A DNA stretch of 64,000 bases from Paenibacillus qinlingensis (GTDB lineage Bacteria > Bacillota > Bacilli > Paenibacillales > NBRC-103111). Shown here piece by piece: positions 45,077 through 55,009 of this stretch. The stretch lies in contig NZ_JABMKY010000024.1 of assembly GCF_013204845.1 (NCBI RefSeq), positions 62,001 to 126,000 on the forward strand, written 5' to 3'. Position 1 is the stretch's first letter. Every line of letters begins with the position of its first letter. A program made the position numbers and the translations under genes. The notes beneath the pieces are model-generated. The model did no database searches. It had not been told where the DNA came from and was given only the letters and a program-made list of their open reading frames with translations.

Positions 45077-47962
45077 CTACTTATCCGACGGAGGCCGAAT
45101 GAGATCAACCTCAATCATGTCCTGGTTCTCTTCCATTTTGAGCACATTAATGCCGTTGCGTTCTAAGGTCGTGGAGAGTGCCTCTTTGTCTTGAGCAGGA
45201 AAAACGTAGGCTAAGCTGCTTTTATTGTCGAGCAAGCGTTTGGCCACCTGCACGAGTCGTTCCATCGTGAATGGCTTCTTCAGATACTTCTCAATCTCTT
45301 TCTCATGATAATCATGAGGTGGATCGAGCGCTGTTGAAACAATAACCGGCGTTTGGGCATGCACGGGATGCTTGTAGAGGTCTGCGATGAAATCCCAGCC
45401 CGTTTTCTCGCCTTCGAGATGAATGTCTACGATGAATAGAATAGGGCCTTCACCCTTACAGCGACGCAGTGCAATCATGCCTTCTTCAGCGGAACGCAGT
45501 TGGATGGAGGGCAGACTCAGCTTGTGCAAAGCGACTTGAATTAATTTGGCCAAGTTATCATCGTCTTCGAAAATAACAATTTTGCCGTCTAAGCCGGAAA
45601 TTTCATATTGATCCAGTTCAATGCGGAACGTTGTGCCTTGTCCCATTTCAGACGTATAGGAGATGTGCCCGCCATGGCCTTCGACGATTTCCTTCACAAT
45701 GGCGAGTCCAAGACCTGTTCCGCCAATCTGACGACGGTCGGAGTTGTCGACACGGAAAAATTTCGAGAACATGTGCTCATTTGCTTCCGATGGTATACCG
45801 AGCCCGTAATCTTGAATGGCAATTGTAACTTTACCGTCATGTGTCAACAAATGAATATCGATGTGATTCGCTGCCGGCGAGTATTTAATAGCATTGCTAA
45901 TGAGGTTATCAAACACTTGGCGAATACGATCAACATCTGCTCGTACCCAAAGCTCAGGCTCTTCTTGGTGAACGACGATCTGGTGCAACTGTTTGTCCTG
46001 CCATTGCTCTGCAATTTCGGTGACGAGGGATTGCAAATGAATCGGTGCGAAGTTGTACGATTGACGACCGGACTCCATCCGTTGTAGATCTAAGAAGTCA
46101 TTGATTAAATTTGATAAGCGCTGAGCTTCGTTATAAATAGTTTCCATATAACGTTTCTGCTTCTCTTGCGGCAGGTCGCGATGCAGTAAAATTTCAATGA
46201 AGCCAAGCACACTGGCCAGCGGAGTCCGCAGCTCATGGGAAACAATGGAGATAAATTCGTTTTTCATTTCATCGACGCGCTCTTCTTCCGTACGATCACG
46301 GAAAACGAATAGGTATCCTTGCTGCTCGGTGCCTTCGCTAACAACGGTAGCGTAAAGCTCCGCATGTTGCAGCTGCTCGTCCTGCTGGAAGCTGAAGCGT
46401 TGCGTTAAGTGAGACAGCGAGCGATCAATCAAGGCTTCGATAGAAGCCGCTACCCCATGAAAACTGGGCGATTTGGCCGCAATCTCATGGCTGCAGCTAA
46501 CAAGGTTCTGGCCAATCTGTTCATTCAGTCCGAAATACTGATTCATACGATGATTGGAGAAGAGAATCGTACCTTCTGAATTACACATCATCATGCCCTC
46601 GTGGGCGGATTCTAGAATATTTTGAATCAAATCATGTTGACCTTCTAATAGCAGTTTCTCTGCCGTGAGTTGATCGTTCAATAAAGCCAGGCTTTCCGCT
46701 TGCTGCAGTTTCTCATCATTCACTACTTGGGCATAGAACGCAAGTCCGAATTGACGAACCAAACCTTTGGTTAGACGTTGATTATCATCTTGATAGAGCG
46801 AGCTTTGGTAACTCGTCAACAATAAAAAACCAATGACTTCTTGCTTGTCATCCGTGAGTGGAATGTAATGATCAATAGCTCGTGTCATACCGTTATGGAC
46901 ACCTTGCTCATTGCCTGTCACATCACGGGTATGTGTGATCGAAACGCCTTCATCGAATACACGTCTGGCTGGGCCGAAGAGCTCGCTGCGAGAAGCTTGA
47001 ATATGCCCCTTGGGATATCCGATGGAATGAATAACGTCGTAGGAACTAGCTCCATTCTCCGAGCGATCCTCGAGGACCACCAAGGCGGCATCCTGCGCAA
47101 GCGAATTTAATAAGGCAGGCAGCGTATGTTTCAAGAAATCGGTTAATTTCACATAGCCAGTGAGCTTCTCTTGGTACGAGGAGATGAGTTCCAAATCCCG
47201 TTCGCGCTCAGACAGCTTAGCCAGCGTAATCTGCTGTTCCTCTTGTTGGGCAATAATTTCCTCGTTCTGGGATTCCAGACTCTCGGCCATATAACGGTAA
47301 GTTTCCTCGCTCTTGCGCAGTTCCTTCTCCGCTTCATAAGAACGTAAGGAGATGATGATAGACATACTCCCAGCAAGAAGAGCGATCAAGAAGCCGATAA
47401 TTGTAATCAAACGGGAGGTTTTACCGGCTTGCTGAGAAGCCTCATAGGAAGTAGACGTAATCTGATTGATATTCTTTTCAATACTCGTATGAATGACGCG
47501 ATAGCGATCCATTAGCGTTTTGCCGCCAGTGACACGGGCTTTCGCTTCTTCAATTTTACCTGCACGGAATAATTCTAAAGTCGTATCATAGTACTTTTGC
47601 AAAATAGTAATGGCAGGTATCGCTTGGGTATCAATAATAATTTGTAGGGTTGGATATTTCTTGTCGTAGGTCGAAAGCGTGTTTAAATCGATGGCGACCT
47701 GTTCTCTTCCCGTGGTATAAGGTTCAAGAAACTGTTCACTTCCACCTAGTTGGTAACCGCGAAGCCCTGTCTCCTGATTGATTAAGCTGGTCAATAAACT
47801 ATTGGCCGTCGTTAGAATCGGAATCGCTTGATTCACGATCGCATTGTTTTCTCTCTCCATATTTCGAGAAGCCATATAGTTGGATACACTGACAAATGCT
47901 AGCAAAAGGACTATTAAAATAACATATAGCATGGAGATCCGCGATCTCGTGAAAGTTTTCAT
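45077..47962 (-). CDS. Hybrid sensor histidine kinase (CHASE3-GAF-PAS-HisKA-HATPase-REC)
   Basis: 961 aa. TM helices at about 9-29 and 184-206 enclose a CHASE3 sensor (LINQETGLRGYQLGG). A coiled coil, a GAF domain (about 265-412) and a PAS domain (about 440-555) follow. Phosphoacceptor His576 is in IVSHELRTPL. ATP boxes are NLISNAIKYS, QDYGLGIP and GGTGLGL. The C-terminal receiver has FEDDDN and Asp846 in IVDIHLE, with KKPFT. Start follows AGGTGA by nine bases. A c-di-GMP-type EAL gene is divergent from it, so they may act together. Confidence 0.9.
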   Translation of the reverse strand: MKTFTRSRISMLYVILIVLLLAFVSVSNYMASRNMERENNAIVNQAIPILTTANSLLTSLINQETGLRGYQLGGSEQFLEPYTTGREQVAIDLNTLSTYDKKYPTLQIIIDTQAIPAITILQKYYDTTLELFRAGKIEEAKARVTGGKTLMDRYRVIHTSIEKNINQITSTSYEASQQAGKTSRLITIIGFLIALLAGSMSIIISLRSYEAEKELRKSEETYRYMAESLESQNEEIIAQQEEQQITLAKLSERERDLELISSYQEKLTGYVKLTDFLKHTLPALLNSLAQDAALVVLEDRSENGASSYDVIHSIGYPKGHIQASRSELFGPARRVFDEGVSITHTRDVTGNEQGVHNGMTRAIDHYIPLTDDKQEVIGFLLLTSYQSSLYQDDNQRLTKGLVRQFGLAFYAQVVNDEKLQQAESLALLNDQLTAEKLLLEGQHDLIQNILESAHEGMMMCNSEGTILFSNHRMNQYFGLNEQIGQNLVSCSHEIAAKSPSFHGVAASIEALIDRSLSHLTQRFSFQQDEQLQHAELYATVVSEGTEQQGYLFVFRDRTEEERVDEMKNEFISIVSHELRTPLASVLGFIEILLHRDLPQEKQKRYMETIYNEAQRLSNLINDFLDLQRMESGRQSYNFAPIHLQSLVTEIAEQWQDKQLHQIVVHQEEPELWVRADVDRIRQVFDNLISNAIKYSPAANHIDIHLLTHDGKVTIAIQDYGLGIPSEANEHMFSKFFRVDNSDRRQIGGTGLGLAIVKEIVEGHGGHISYTSEMGQGTTFRIELDQYEISGLDGKIVIFEDDDNLAKLIQVALHKLSLPSIQLRSAEEGMIALRRCKGEGPILFIVDIHLEGEKTGWDFIADLYKHPVHAQTPVIVSTALDPPHDYHEKEIEKYLKKPFTMERLVQVAKRLLDNKSSLAYVFPAQDKEALSTTLERNGINVLKMEENQDMIEVDLIRPPSDK

Positions 47963-48168
47963 TTCAATCGGTCACCTAACTTCTAATAGAATAAAAGATC
48001 ACTTAAAAATTCGACAAACATCAACAAATTCCTCTAAAAACTGATAATGTTATGTTTTCTTCCATGGAAGATTGCGGAAAAGAGCGATGTCGTTTAAAAT
48101 ATGAGTCAATAACGGTATTAGATGTTAAGTCAAGTGACATGAATAATGTTCTTAGAAGGAGGTGCGCT

Positions 48169-49356
48169 GTGCAGGTGAAAAACATCAAGATACCGCCGCG
48201 TCATGAAGTAAGGCCCTATTTTCAACCGATTATCTCTTTGCAGAGTCAACGGATTATAGGGTATGAGACACTAGGTAGATGGGTTCGCGAGAGTGGTGTG
48301 GAGAGCTTAGGTCCCTTCTTCAAAGACCCGGATATTTCCGAGGACATGCAGCTTATGATTGATCGTCATTTAAGAGAGCAGGCCATAGAGCGAATTGCTG
48401 CGGCATCGGACGAGAGCGAACTATTTATCAACCTCAAACCCTCCTGGATCTATAGAACCTACAAGCGAACGGGCGTTTTGCCAACGATTGAATTATTAAA
48501 AAAATACCAGATTAATCCTTCGCGGATCGTCATTGAAATCACCGAGGAGGAATTTACGGGCAAGCTCCAAGAGCTGACCTGGATTGTTGAATTATATCGT
48601 GAATTTGGATGTACCATTGCCATTGATGATGTCGGAAGCGGCTTTAGTAACTTCGACCGAATCGCCAGTTTGCAGCCGAAGATCTTGAAGGTTGACCTCA
48701 ATATTCTGAAAAAGAGTATCGTCCACGACGGCTACAAGGCCGTTATGCAGTCATTTTCCATCGTTTCTGCTCAGATTGGTGCTTCACTACTGGTGGAAGG
48801 CGTCGAAACGAAGCAGGAACTGCGCAGCGCGCTACAGGTTGGGGCTAGATATGTACAAGGTTTTTTATTCTCAAAAGCAGAGCCAGACCTGCAACGACCG
48901 GATGCATACAAGGCTATGCTGGAGGAAGAAATGAAGTCGTTCGGTGAGGATGAGTTTCAGCGATATCATCGCTTGCTGAGTGTGCACCAAAGGCTGGATG
49001 CATTAATCAACGCCTCCGTTCACATCTCGAATGCAGAAGAGGCTGACGCGGTGATCGAGCAAACCATCGGTAACGTCACGGATAATTGCATCCGCATGTA
49101 CATCTGTCAGGGGGATGGCTACCAGATTTCCTCTAACTACACGCGTTCCGAGGATGGATGGGGCAAAGACGAGAGCTACCGTCAAGCGAACTGGACGTGG
49201 CGGCCGTATTTCATCTCTAATATCCTGATGATGAATCTGCAAAAGCAAGGGATTCTCTCCCAAGCTTATACGGACTTGGATACCTCGCGTCAAATTCAGA
49301 CGTATTCGTGTGCGATGGGTGAGGGCTATTATTTGTTTTTGGATTTGTTGATTTGA
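48169..49356 (+). CDS. EAL-domain protein with YkuI-type C-terminal domain
   Basis: 395 aa from a GTG at 48169 placed six bases after AAGGAGG; a much earlier ATG at 48052 lacks a ribosome site. EAL signatures are YETLGRW (ETL for EAL), INLKPSW, IVIEITEEEF, IDDVGSGFSN (DDVG for DDFG), ILKVDL, VEGVET and VQGFLFS. The metal-binding and catalytic residues I can place are conserved, so c-di-GMP hydrolysis is plausible. The C-terminal part is a PAS-like YkuI_C-type domain (ILSQAYTDLDTSRQIQTYS). Cytoplasmic; no TM helix. Confidence 0.85.
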   Translation: MQVKNIKIPPRHEVRPYFQPIISLQSQRIIGYETLGRWVRESGVESLGPFFKDPDISEDMQLMIDRHLREQAIERIAAASDESELFINLKPSWIYRTYKRTGVLPTIELLKKYQINPSRIVIEITEEEFTGKLQELTWIVELYREFGCTIAIDDVGSGFSNFDRIASLQPKILKVDLNILKKSIVHDGYKAVMQSFSIVSAQIGASLLVEGVETKQELRSALQVGARYVQGFLFSKAEPDLQRPDAYKAMLEEEMKSFGEDEFQRYHRLLSVHQRLDALINASVHISNAEEADAVIEQTIGNVTDNCIRMYICQGDGYQISSNYTRSEDGWGKDESYRQANWTWRPYFISNILMMNLQKQGILSQAYTDLDTSRQIQTYSCAMGEGYYLFLDLLI

Positions 49357-49411
49357 GGGGGATACTGGTTGCGCAGACCGCAGACCCGACTCACAGCCAA
49401 GCATCCCCGGC

Positions 49412-49602
49412 GATAGATGGAAAAACTACATGTAATTTCATCGAATGATGAACTTTTGAGTTGTTTAAATGGAAAATATACAGTTAAAACAAGCCGTTGG
49501 GCTCCAGATCGTCCAGATGGAGAAAAATAGATGTACGTTTTCCAGTTAATTAGAAAATTATTGAAAAGTGACCGAAATAACTGTAGCTTTTACAGTTAAT
49601 AT
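49412..49602. repeat. Four-dyad dispersed repeat, class I, copy F
   Basis: Dyad anchors at 49414, 49466, 49528 and 49578 (steps 52, 62, 50), the only copy off the exact rhythm. Half-sites include AGATG, AAATG and AACTG types. It lies between the convergent EAL and SNF2 genes. 49603-49815 shows no gene. Confidence 0.82.
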
Positions 49603-49815
49603 CTGGTTGTCGTAGGAGTCAGGGAAGTGGTAAGAGGAGCAAGGTAAGGGTAGCACAGAAGTTGTTGAAGAGCTAGCTACTTAAAAGCCGAGGATAGATA
49701 CGGCAGGTGTATGGCAGAGGTAATGTTGTTGCGTAGTAGTAGATGGGATAATAGCAGATAGATTAATTGAGGTAAGCATGGTAGAAGAGGATGAGTGGTT
49801 GTAGAGTAGAGTGAT

Positions 49816-49885
49816 GATAAAGACAAAGATAAAGACAAAGATAAAGACAAAGACAAAGATAGAGATAGAGATAGAGATAGAGAAA
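49816..49885. repeat. Purine-only hexanucleotide microsatellite
   Basis: About 70 bp of (AAAGAY/ATAAAG) units changing to (AGAGAT) units, all A/G with regular C or T. Reverse-strand open frames rich in alternating Ser-Leu or Phe-Ile are artefacts of it. Confidence 0.9.
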
Positions 49886-49906
49886 ACGAATAGGATACAC
49901 ATGGAG

Positions 49907-49953
49907 CACAAAAGAGGTTATCCCAGGTGAAGCTTGGGATAACCTCTTTTGTG
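49907..49953. terminator. Long perfect hairpin ending the SNF2 operon
   Basis: Arms CACAAAAGAGGTTATCCCA and TGGGATAACCTCTTTTGTG, 19 bp perfect, 9-nt loop. A T run lies within the distal arm in either direction, so it can act on both strands. Confidence 0.8.
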
Positions 49954-50019
49954 TAATAGCAATGTTGAGCCTCGAACAGGAGATTGGGACTTCGAAGCCT
50001 CAAAACTCCGAAGTCTTTG

Positions 50020-52887
50020 TTACGCTTCCACCCATTCGCGGCGGAGCGAGAACAGATCGCGCAGCTCGTCAGTCGACAGCTCGGTGATCCAGTTCTCGCC
50101 AGAGCCTACGATCTGCTGGCTGAGGCCGAGTTTGCGCTCGATCATCTCGTCGATGCGCTCCTCCAGCGTGCCAAGCGTCACGAACTTGTGCACCTGCACG
50201 TGACGCGTCTGGCCGATCCGGAAGGCGCGGTCCGTCGCCTGATTCTCGACGGCGGGATTCCACCAGCGATCGTAATGGAACACATGATTCGCCGCCGTCA
50301 GGTTGAGCCCAATGCCGCCGGCCTTCAGCGAAAGAATGAACACATTTCGCTGCTCCTCGACCGGCTGCTCCTCATTGTCTTGAAAGTGCGCGATCATCTC
50401 ATCGCGCCCATTCTTGGATGTTCCGCCGTGCAGGAACAATACTTTTTCGCCGAGCTCCTGCTGAAGCACATGCTGCAGCAGGTTGCCGGTCTCGACAAAT
50501 TGCGTGAAGATCAAGCATTTGTCGCCTTCTTGGCGCAGCTCCTGCACCATCTCGAGCAAGCGCTCAAGCTTGTTGGAGCGTCCGCTCCACGGGGCGCCAA
50601 GTCCTTCCTTGAGCAGCAAAGCAGGGTGGTTACATACCTGCTTGAGCTTCGTCAATGCAGCGAGGATGAGGCCGCGCCGCTCCATCGCAGAAAGCTTATC
50701 CAGGCGATCGAACATATCCTGGATGTAGTTTTCGTATAACGAGCCTTGCTCTGCGGTGAGTGAGATGAACGTTTTGGACTCGTTCTTCTCTGGCAGATCC
50801 AGCTGAATAGCCGGATCCTTCTTCTCGCGCCGAAGTAAGAACGGGCGAATCAGCTTCTGAACCTTGCCAATCGTCGCCTCATCGCGCGTCTTCTCGATGG
50901 CGTTCACATAGCGAGTCGTGAACTCGCGCACGGTGCCGAGGTAGCCAGGATTCGCGAAATCGAAGATCGACCATAGCTCGGTCAGACGATTCTCGATCGG
51001 CGTTCCCGTCAACGCAATGCGATGGAACCCGTTCAAGCGGCGAATCGCCGTAGCTTGCTTGGTATAGGCGTTCTTGATATTTTGAGCTTCGTCCAAACAG
51101 ATCGAGTTCCAAGCAATAGCGCCCAGTTCACTCTCATCCAAATGGGAAAGCGTGTAAGACGTTAAGACGAGATCATATTTGCCAACGATTTTCTCAGCAA
51201 AGGCAGGACCTTTTAACCGCTGGGGTCCATAGTGAAGATGGACGCGCAACGAAGGCGCAAATCGTTTCAGCTCCATCTGCCAGTTGCCCAGCACGGAGGT
51301 TGGACAAACCAACAACGATGGTGTATCTGGCTGCTCGGTCTCTTTGACCGTGAGCAAGTACGTGATCCATTGGATCGTTTTCCCGAGACCCATATCATCG
51401 GCTAAGCAGCCGCCTAGACCGAATCTGCGTAAGAACAACAGCCACGAGATACCATCCACTTGGTAGTGGCGAAGGGAGCCATGAAAGCTAGGCGGCGGCT
51501 CCATCGTCGGAATCGCCGAGGTCTGCGTCAGCTGTTCGATCATGTGGCGCAGCTGTTCGTTCAGCTCGACCTCCATGTCGAGGTAGCGCATTGCATCAGG
51601 ATCATCCTCGGCAGGCAGCAAGCCGCCTGCGTCACCGGCAAAATGCAGCTCCAGCACATCGCGGAACGAAAGCCCCTGCTTCTTGTGCACTTGCTTCATA
51701 ATCTGCTCGACCTGTGCCATGAATTTGGGGTCGAGTTGAATCCAGTTGCCGCGAATCTGGATCAGCTTGCGCTTCTCCTCCAGCAGCTGACGGAACTCCT
51801 CTTCCGTCAGCTCCAAATCCCCAACAGCCAGCTTCCAGTCGAACTGCATCAGCTGGGTCAGCCCGAACATCGTCTCCCGTCCAGAACCGACGGAAGACTT
51901 GATCTTCGCGCGCAGCTTCGGCCGCATCTTGCGGATGCGATCCCACCACGCCGGCAGGAACACGCTCGTTCCTGCCTCAACCAGTCGGACGCTTCCCTCT
52001 GCGAGGAAGCGCCAAGCCTCCTCCTCCGTCACCGACTGACGGAGGACACCTTCACCCGCATCCAGCCACGGCAGGATGCGGACCCACTTCGCCGTGTCGC
52101 GCTCGACACGGGCAATCTCAGGCAGCCACGCCTCCGGCAGTGGCTGTTCCCCCGCGACCGGCTCGCCGACGGTCGTTACGGTGCGCAGCACCTCCGGCGC
52201 CAGCCGGTCCTGCAGCAGCACGCGCAGCTGCCAGCCCGCGCCGTGCGCCAGGTCCGGCTCGACGAGCTGCAGGCACGTGCGCATCGGCGTCCGGTCCTGA
52301 CGCCAGCCAATGCTGACGAGCCAGTCTTCCTCGTCCAACCACACCTCTGCGCTGACATCGCCGCGCCGCATTAACGGATACGCAGCTTCGAGCTTGCGTA
52401 AATTGTCTTTCATGATCCCGTCGGCATCGACCCATTCCGGAATCAAGGCATGTATCCAGCGTGAGATCGCTGGCGTCTCAAGCAATTGCAGCTCTTCCGG
52501 CAGCTGCAGCTTCCAACCGATTTCGCCGGACTTCCATTTCTCGTAGTCCGGCATGAAGCGGCCTGTCGCAAGTGACTCGCGAATAGCAGGAGCCAGTGCA
52601 ATGACATCAGCGGAAGACGCATGCCACTTCAATTGTAAGTGCTGAACAGGCTGCGGTTCGCTGAAATAATCGAGCGCTTCAAGCGGCAGCAGTTCAATGC
52701 CTTCCCGATTCTGCCATTCACTCGGTTCCATGAAGGTGCCGAAGAAGGAGGCGCGATGCCAGGCGAATAGCATATGTTTTAAATCAAGTGCATCCCAAAT
52801 ACCGCCGTTTTCACGGGAACCCCATAGAAATAATGACCCGTTAGGTAAGGAACTAACGTGAACGGTCAGCGCGCTGGTTTCGATCAT
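50020..52887 (-). CDS. ywqA: SNF2-family DEAD/DEAH-box ATPase/helicase
   Basis: 955 aa. An N-terminal SNF2-associated domain precedes the ATPase core: Walker A DDMGLGKTIQWITYLL, box II CLDEAQNIKN, motif III LTGTPIENRL, and motifs V-VI LKAGGIGLNLTAANHVFHYD and ATDRAFRIGQ. A dsDNA translocase acting on protein-DNA complexes is the family role. The start is taken at 52887, in a 4-bp ATGA overlap with the SWIM gene's stop; the ATG three codons earlier is only 3 bases from AAAGG. The pairing with a SWIM protein matches ywqB-ywqA of B. subtilis. Confidence 0.9.
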   Translation of the reverse strand: MIETSALTVHVSSLPNGSLFLWGSRENGGIWDALDLKHMLFAWHRASFFGTFMEPSEWQNREGIELLPLEALDYFSEPQPVQHLQLKWHASSADVIALAPAIRESLATGRFMPDYEKWKSGEIGWKLQLPEELQLLETPAISRWIHALIPEWVDADGIMKDNLRKLEAAYPLMRRGDVSAEVWLDEEDWLVSIGWRQDRTPMRTCLQLVEPDLAHGAGWQLRVLLQDRLAPEVLRTVTTVGEPVAGEQPLPEAWLPEIARVERDTAKWVRILPWLDAGEGVLRQSVTEEEAWRFLAEGSVRLVEAGTSVFLPAWWDRIRKMRPKLRAKIKSSVGSGRETMFGLTQLMQFDWKLAVGDLELTEEEFRQLLEEKRKLIQIRGNWIQLDPKFMAQVEQIMKQVHKKQGLSFRDVLELHFAGDAGGLLPAEDDPDAMRYLDMEVELNEQLRHMIEQLTQTSAIPTMEPPPSFHGSLRHYQVDGISWLLFLRRFGLGGCLADDMGLGKTIQWITYLLTVKETEQPDTPSLLVCPTSVLGNWQMELKRFAPSLRVHLHYGPQRLKGPAFAEKIVGKYDLVLTSYTLSHLDESELGAIAWNSICLDEAQNIKNAYTKQATAIRRLNGFHRIALTGTPIENRLTELWSIFDFANPGYLGTVREFTTRYVNAIEKTRDEATIGKVQKLIRPFLLRREKKDPAIQLDLPEKNESKTFISLTAEQGSLYENYIQDMFDRLDKLSAMERRGLILAALTKLKQVCNHPALLLKEGLGAPWSGRSNKLERLLEMVQELRQEGDKCLIFTQFVETGNLLQHVLQQELGEKVLFLHGGTSKNGRDEMIAHFQDNEEQPVEEQRNVFILSLKAGGIGLNLTAANHVFHYDRWWNPAVENQATDRAFRIGQTRHVQVHKFVTLGTLEERIDEMIERKLGLSQQIVGSGENWITELSTDELRDLFSLRREWVEA

Positions 52888-54482
52888 CGAATCCATTTTC
52901 CTTTCTTGAGCTCTTCTTGGAAAGCACGCAAACGTGAGAACTTATCCGCTAAGCGGTAAATATAGTGCTCCCAGCGGTCATCCTGGCCGATGTGTTTATA
53001 GATGCTGTGCAGCTTCTTCAATAGGCGGACTGCTGTCTTGTAAGAAGCTCTATTTTTCTCCAGAACAGCCCGTTCGGCTGCTTGATGATAGATCGGAAGG
53101 AGTAGCGCGGAGTCGTGCTCTTCGATCGCTTTAAGCTCCATTCCATACAAATTCAAAGGTGAAATCCGATTCGCCAACTGCAAATCCACCCATTGACGGT
53201 ACCGTTTCGTTTGTAGCAAATAAGCGGTGTAATAGTAGTAGGAACGTGGGAGTAGGGACTCCATCACCTGTACCCATTCGCTATCGTTGGCTAGATGCTT
53301 CGTCGTATCTAACCAATATTGGCAGAACGTACGGAAATCATCATGATTCGCATTCGTTATCGAAGGGAACAGCCAGCGCAGCCAGACCAGCATGTGGTCC
53401 CACTGTCCATCGCTCGCGAATTTATTTAAATAAAGGAAGAAATCCTTCGCATGCGGATTAGCGAGCTGCCCAAGCCGTTCGAAGGCTTGCTCGGTATGCC
53501 CCTGCATAATGTCAAAATGCGCCCTAGCCGCAAGTAACGTATCCTTTTTCTTCGGAAGCAGTTCCTTCTTGGCCAAAAGACCGTCCAGACGTGTGACTTC
53601 CTCTTTCTGTGCGCTAGGTTGATCGGTCAGTTTCCACCAGATGAACCGATAGACGAACAGCCAATCAACTGGACTGTCCTTGCCTTGCAGGGCGGATTCT
53701 CCGACCATTTTCATCGTGGATAACCATATCTTAGGTTCCGCCAGGAAAGAGCGGTTCACATCCATGCGTCCGACGAATTCGACAAGCTTATCTTCACAGT
53801 TTTTGGCGGAAATTTTGCAGCCATTTTCATGATAGTAGCTTAGGTAAGAGCTTTTCGTTTCTTGATAAAATTGTTCGATCTTCCGCATCATGAACAGCAC
53901 AATGTGGAACATATACAGCTCGCGCATTGTATCGCGCCAATTGGCTGCATAAGGCGGCAGCGACTCCAAGGCGGACTCATAGAAGGTTTCTATGGAATGT
54001 TGATGCGAGATGGAGAAGCCGTGAAACTTTCCTTCAAAAAAACGATGCCAATCACTCGGCATACTCTCTTCCAAAGGCACATTCGCCTGTGCGGCCGCTT
54101 TGCGTTCCTGTATAACGGAAGCAGCAGCACTGCGGGCTGGTTTCTTCCGTGTATGGATTTGCTGTTTTAGCTGCTGTAAGACTAGCTCGGCACGACCATA
54201 AGCGGCGTATAGGCTGAAAAACGTAGCCCCAATATGCTGACAGAAGCCCTCAAAGGAGCATGTGCAGGTACTGGCAGCGAAATTTTCTAAATGAACTTCT
54301 ACCTTATGGACTTGCTTGCTTGTGACGGTGGCCAGAACACTAAGCCCTTTGAGATCAACCTCGGTCACGCGGCCTTTATGATAATACTCCCAACCTTGCT
54401 CCAGACGGATGGCGTCGAAGTGAAGCGGGATTTGCTTAATGAGGTAGTTCATTCGATTTTTGGGAATTTGAAGTTTCAACAT
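52884..54482 (-). CDS. ywqB: SWIM zinc-finger protein paired with SNF2 ATPase
   Basis: 532 aa. The SWIM motif CTCSFEGFCQHIGATFF (CxC...CxH) lies near residue 75-90 and is expected to bind Zn and DNA or protein; the remaining 430 residues are helical, with no domain I recognise. The ATG at 54482 has TAGGAA seven bases upstream. Translationally coupled to the helicase gene by ATGA. Confidence 0.85.
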   Translation of the reverse strand: MLKLQIPKNRMNYLIKQIPLHFDAIRLEQGWEYYHKGRVTEVDLKGLSVLATVTSKQVHKVEVHLENFAASTCTCSFEGFCQHIGATFFSLYAAYGRAELVLQQLKQQIHTRKKPARSAAASVIQERKAAAQANVPLEESMPSDWHRFFEGKFHGFSISHQHSIETFYESALESLPPYAANWRDTMRELYMFHIVLFMMRKIEQFYQETKSSYLSYYHENGCKISAKNCEDKLVEFVGRMDVNRSFLAEPKIWLSTMKMVGESALQGKDSPVDWLFVYRFIWWKLTDQPSAQKEEVTRLDGLLAKKELLPKKKDTLLAARAHFDIMQGHTEQAFERLGQLANPHAKDFFLYLNKFASDGQWDHMLVWLRWLFPSITNANHDDFRTFCQYWLDTTKHLANDSEWVQVMESLLPRSYYYYTAYLLQTKRYRQWVDLQLANRISPLNLYGMELKAIEEHDSALLLPIYHQAAERAVLEKNRASYKTAVRLLKKLHSIYKHIGQDDRWEHYIYRLADKFSRLRAFQEELKKGKWIR

Positions 54483-54676
54483 GTGATCGTTCCTACCCTC
54501 CGAGCGGCGCATTCCTTCTTCCATAGTAACAGATTTTTTCCGAAATTGCCCATTTCCACAGTTTATGCCAAAGGTGATATTTTTAATCCGTGCCGAAAGG
54601 GGTTAACCCTGCATTCTTACCTAGAATATGATAAAGTGAAGCTAGATGAAATGCTTCTTGAAGGGAGACTGCGCGA

Positions 54677-54970
54677 GTGGGTATTAAATTTGGTCGTGAA
54701 TATAAGGATATTGTTACTGATTTTGTACGTGGGATCGAAATGGTGAATGGTTTCTACGAGCTGCTGGAGATGAATGCAGAAGACTGGCAGGAGCTGGACG
54801 CAAGTGAAAAGGAAGAATGCCTGCGTACGCTGGCTGATGATATATTCTACGGACTAGGCAGTTCACCGGTGATGCAGGTTGGCGCAGGCTCAGTTAAGCA
54901 TGATGCGGGTAATCACGTGCTCAAGGTGCATGATGGCGAGAAGCTCGTATCCGTTATTTATTTGGTCTAA
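54677..54970 (+). CDS. Small conserved-looking protein upstream of recQ
   Basis: 97 aa from GTG 54677, eight bases after AAGGGAGA. It is acidic (DWQELDASEKEEC), with no motif I can name. It precedes recQ by 39 bp on the same strand without a terminator, so it probably shares the transcript. Confidence 0.6.
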   Translation: MGIKFGREYKDIVTDFVRGIEMVNGFYELLEMNAEDWQELDASEKEECLRTLADDIFYGLGSSPVMQVGAGSVKHDAGNHVLKVHDGEKLVSVIYLV

Positions 54971-55009
54971 AACAGGCAGAACTGTGCGATAGAAAGGTGT
55001 AAAAAAGCT

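Noticed and set aside
49677..50003. Minus-strand open frames rich in Ser-Leu or Phe-Ile
   Set aside because: They are products of the purine microsatellite, with no start context.
51460..52374. Long plus-strand open frame (304 codons) inside the SNF2 gene
   Set aside because: Arg/Gln/Leu-rich antisense shadow in a GC-rich patch; the opposite strand has all SNF2 motifs.
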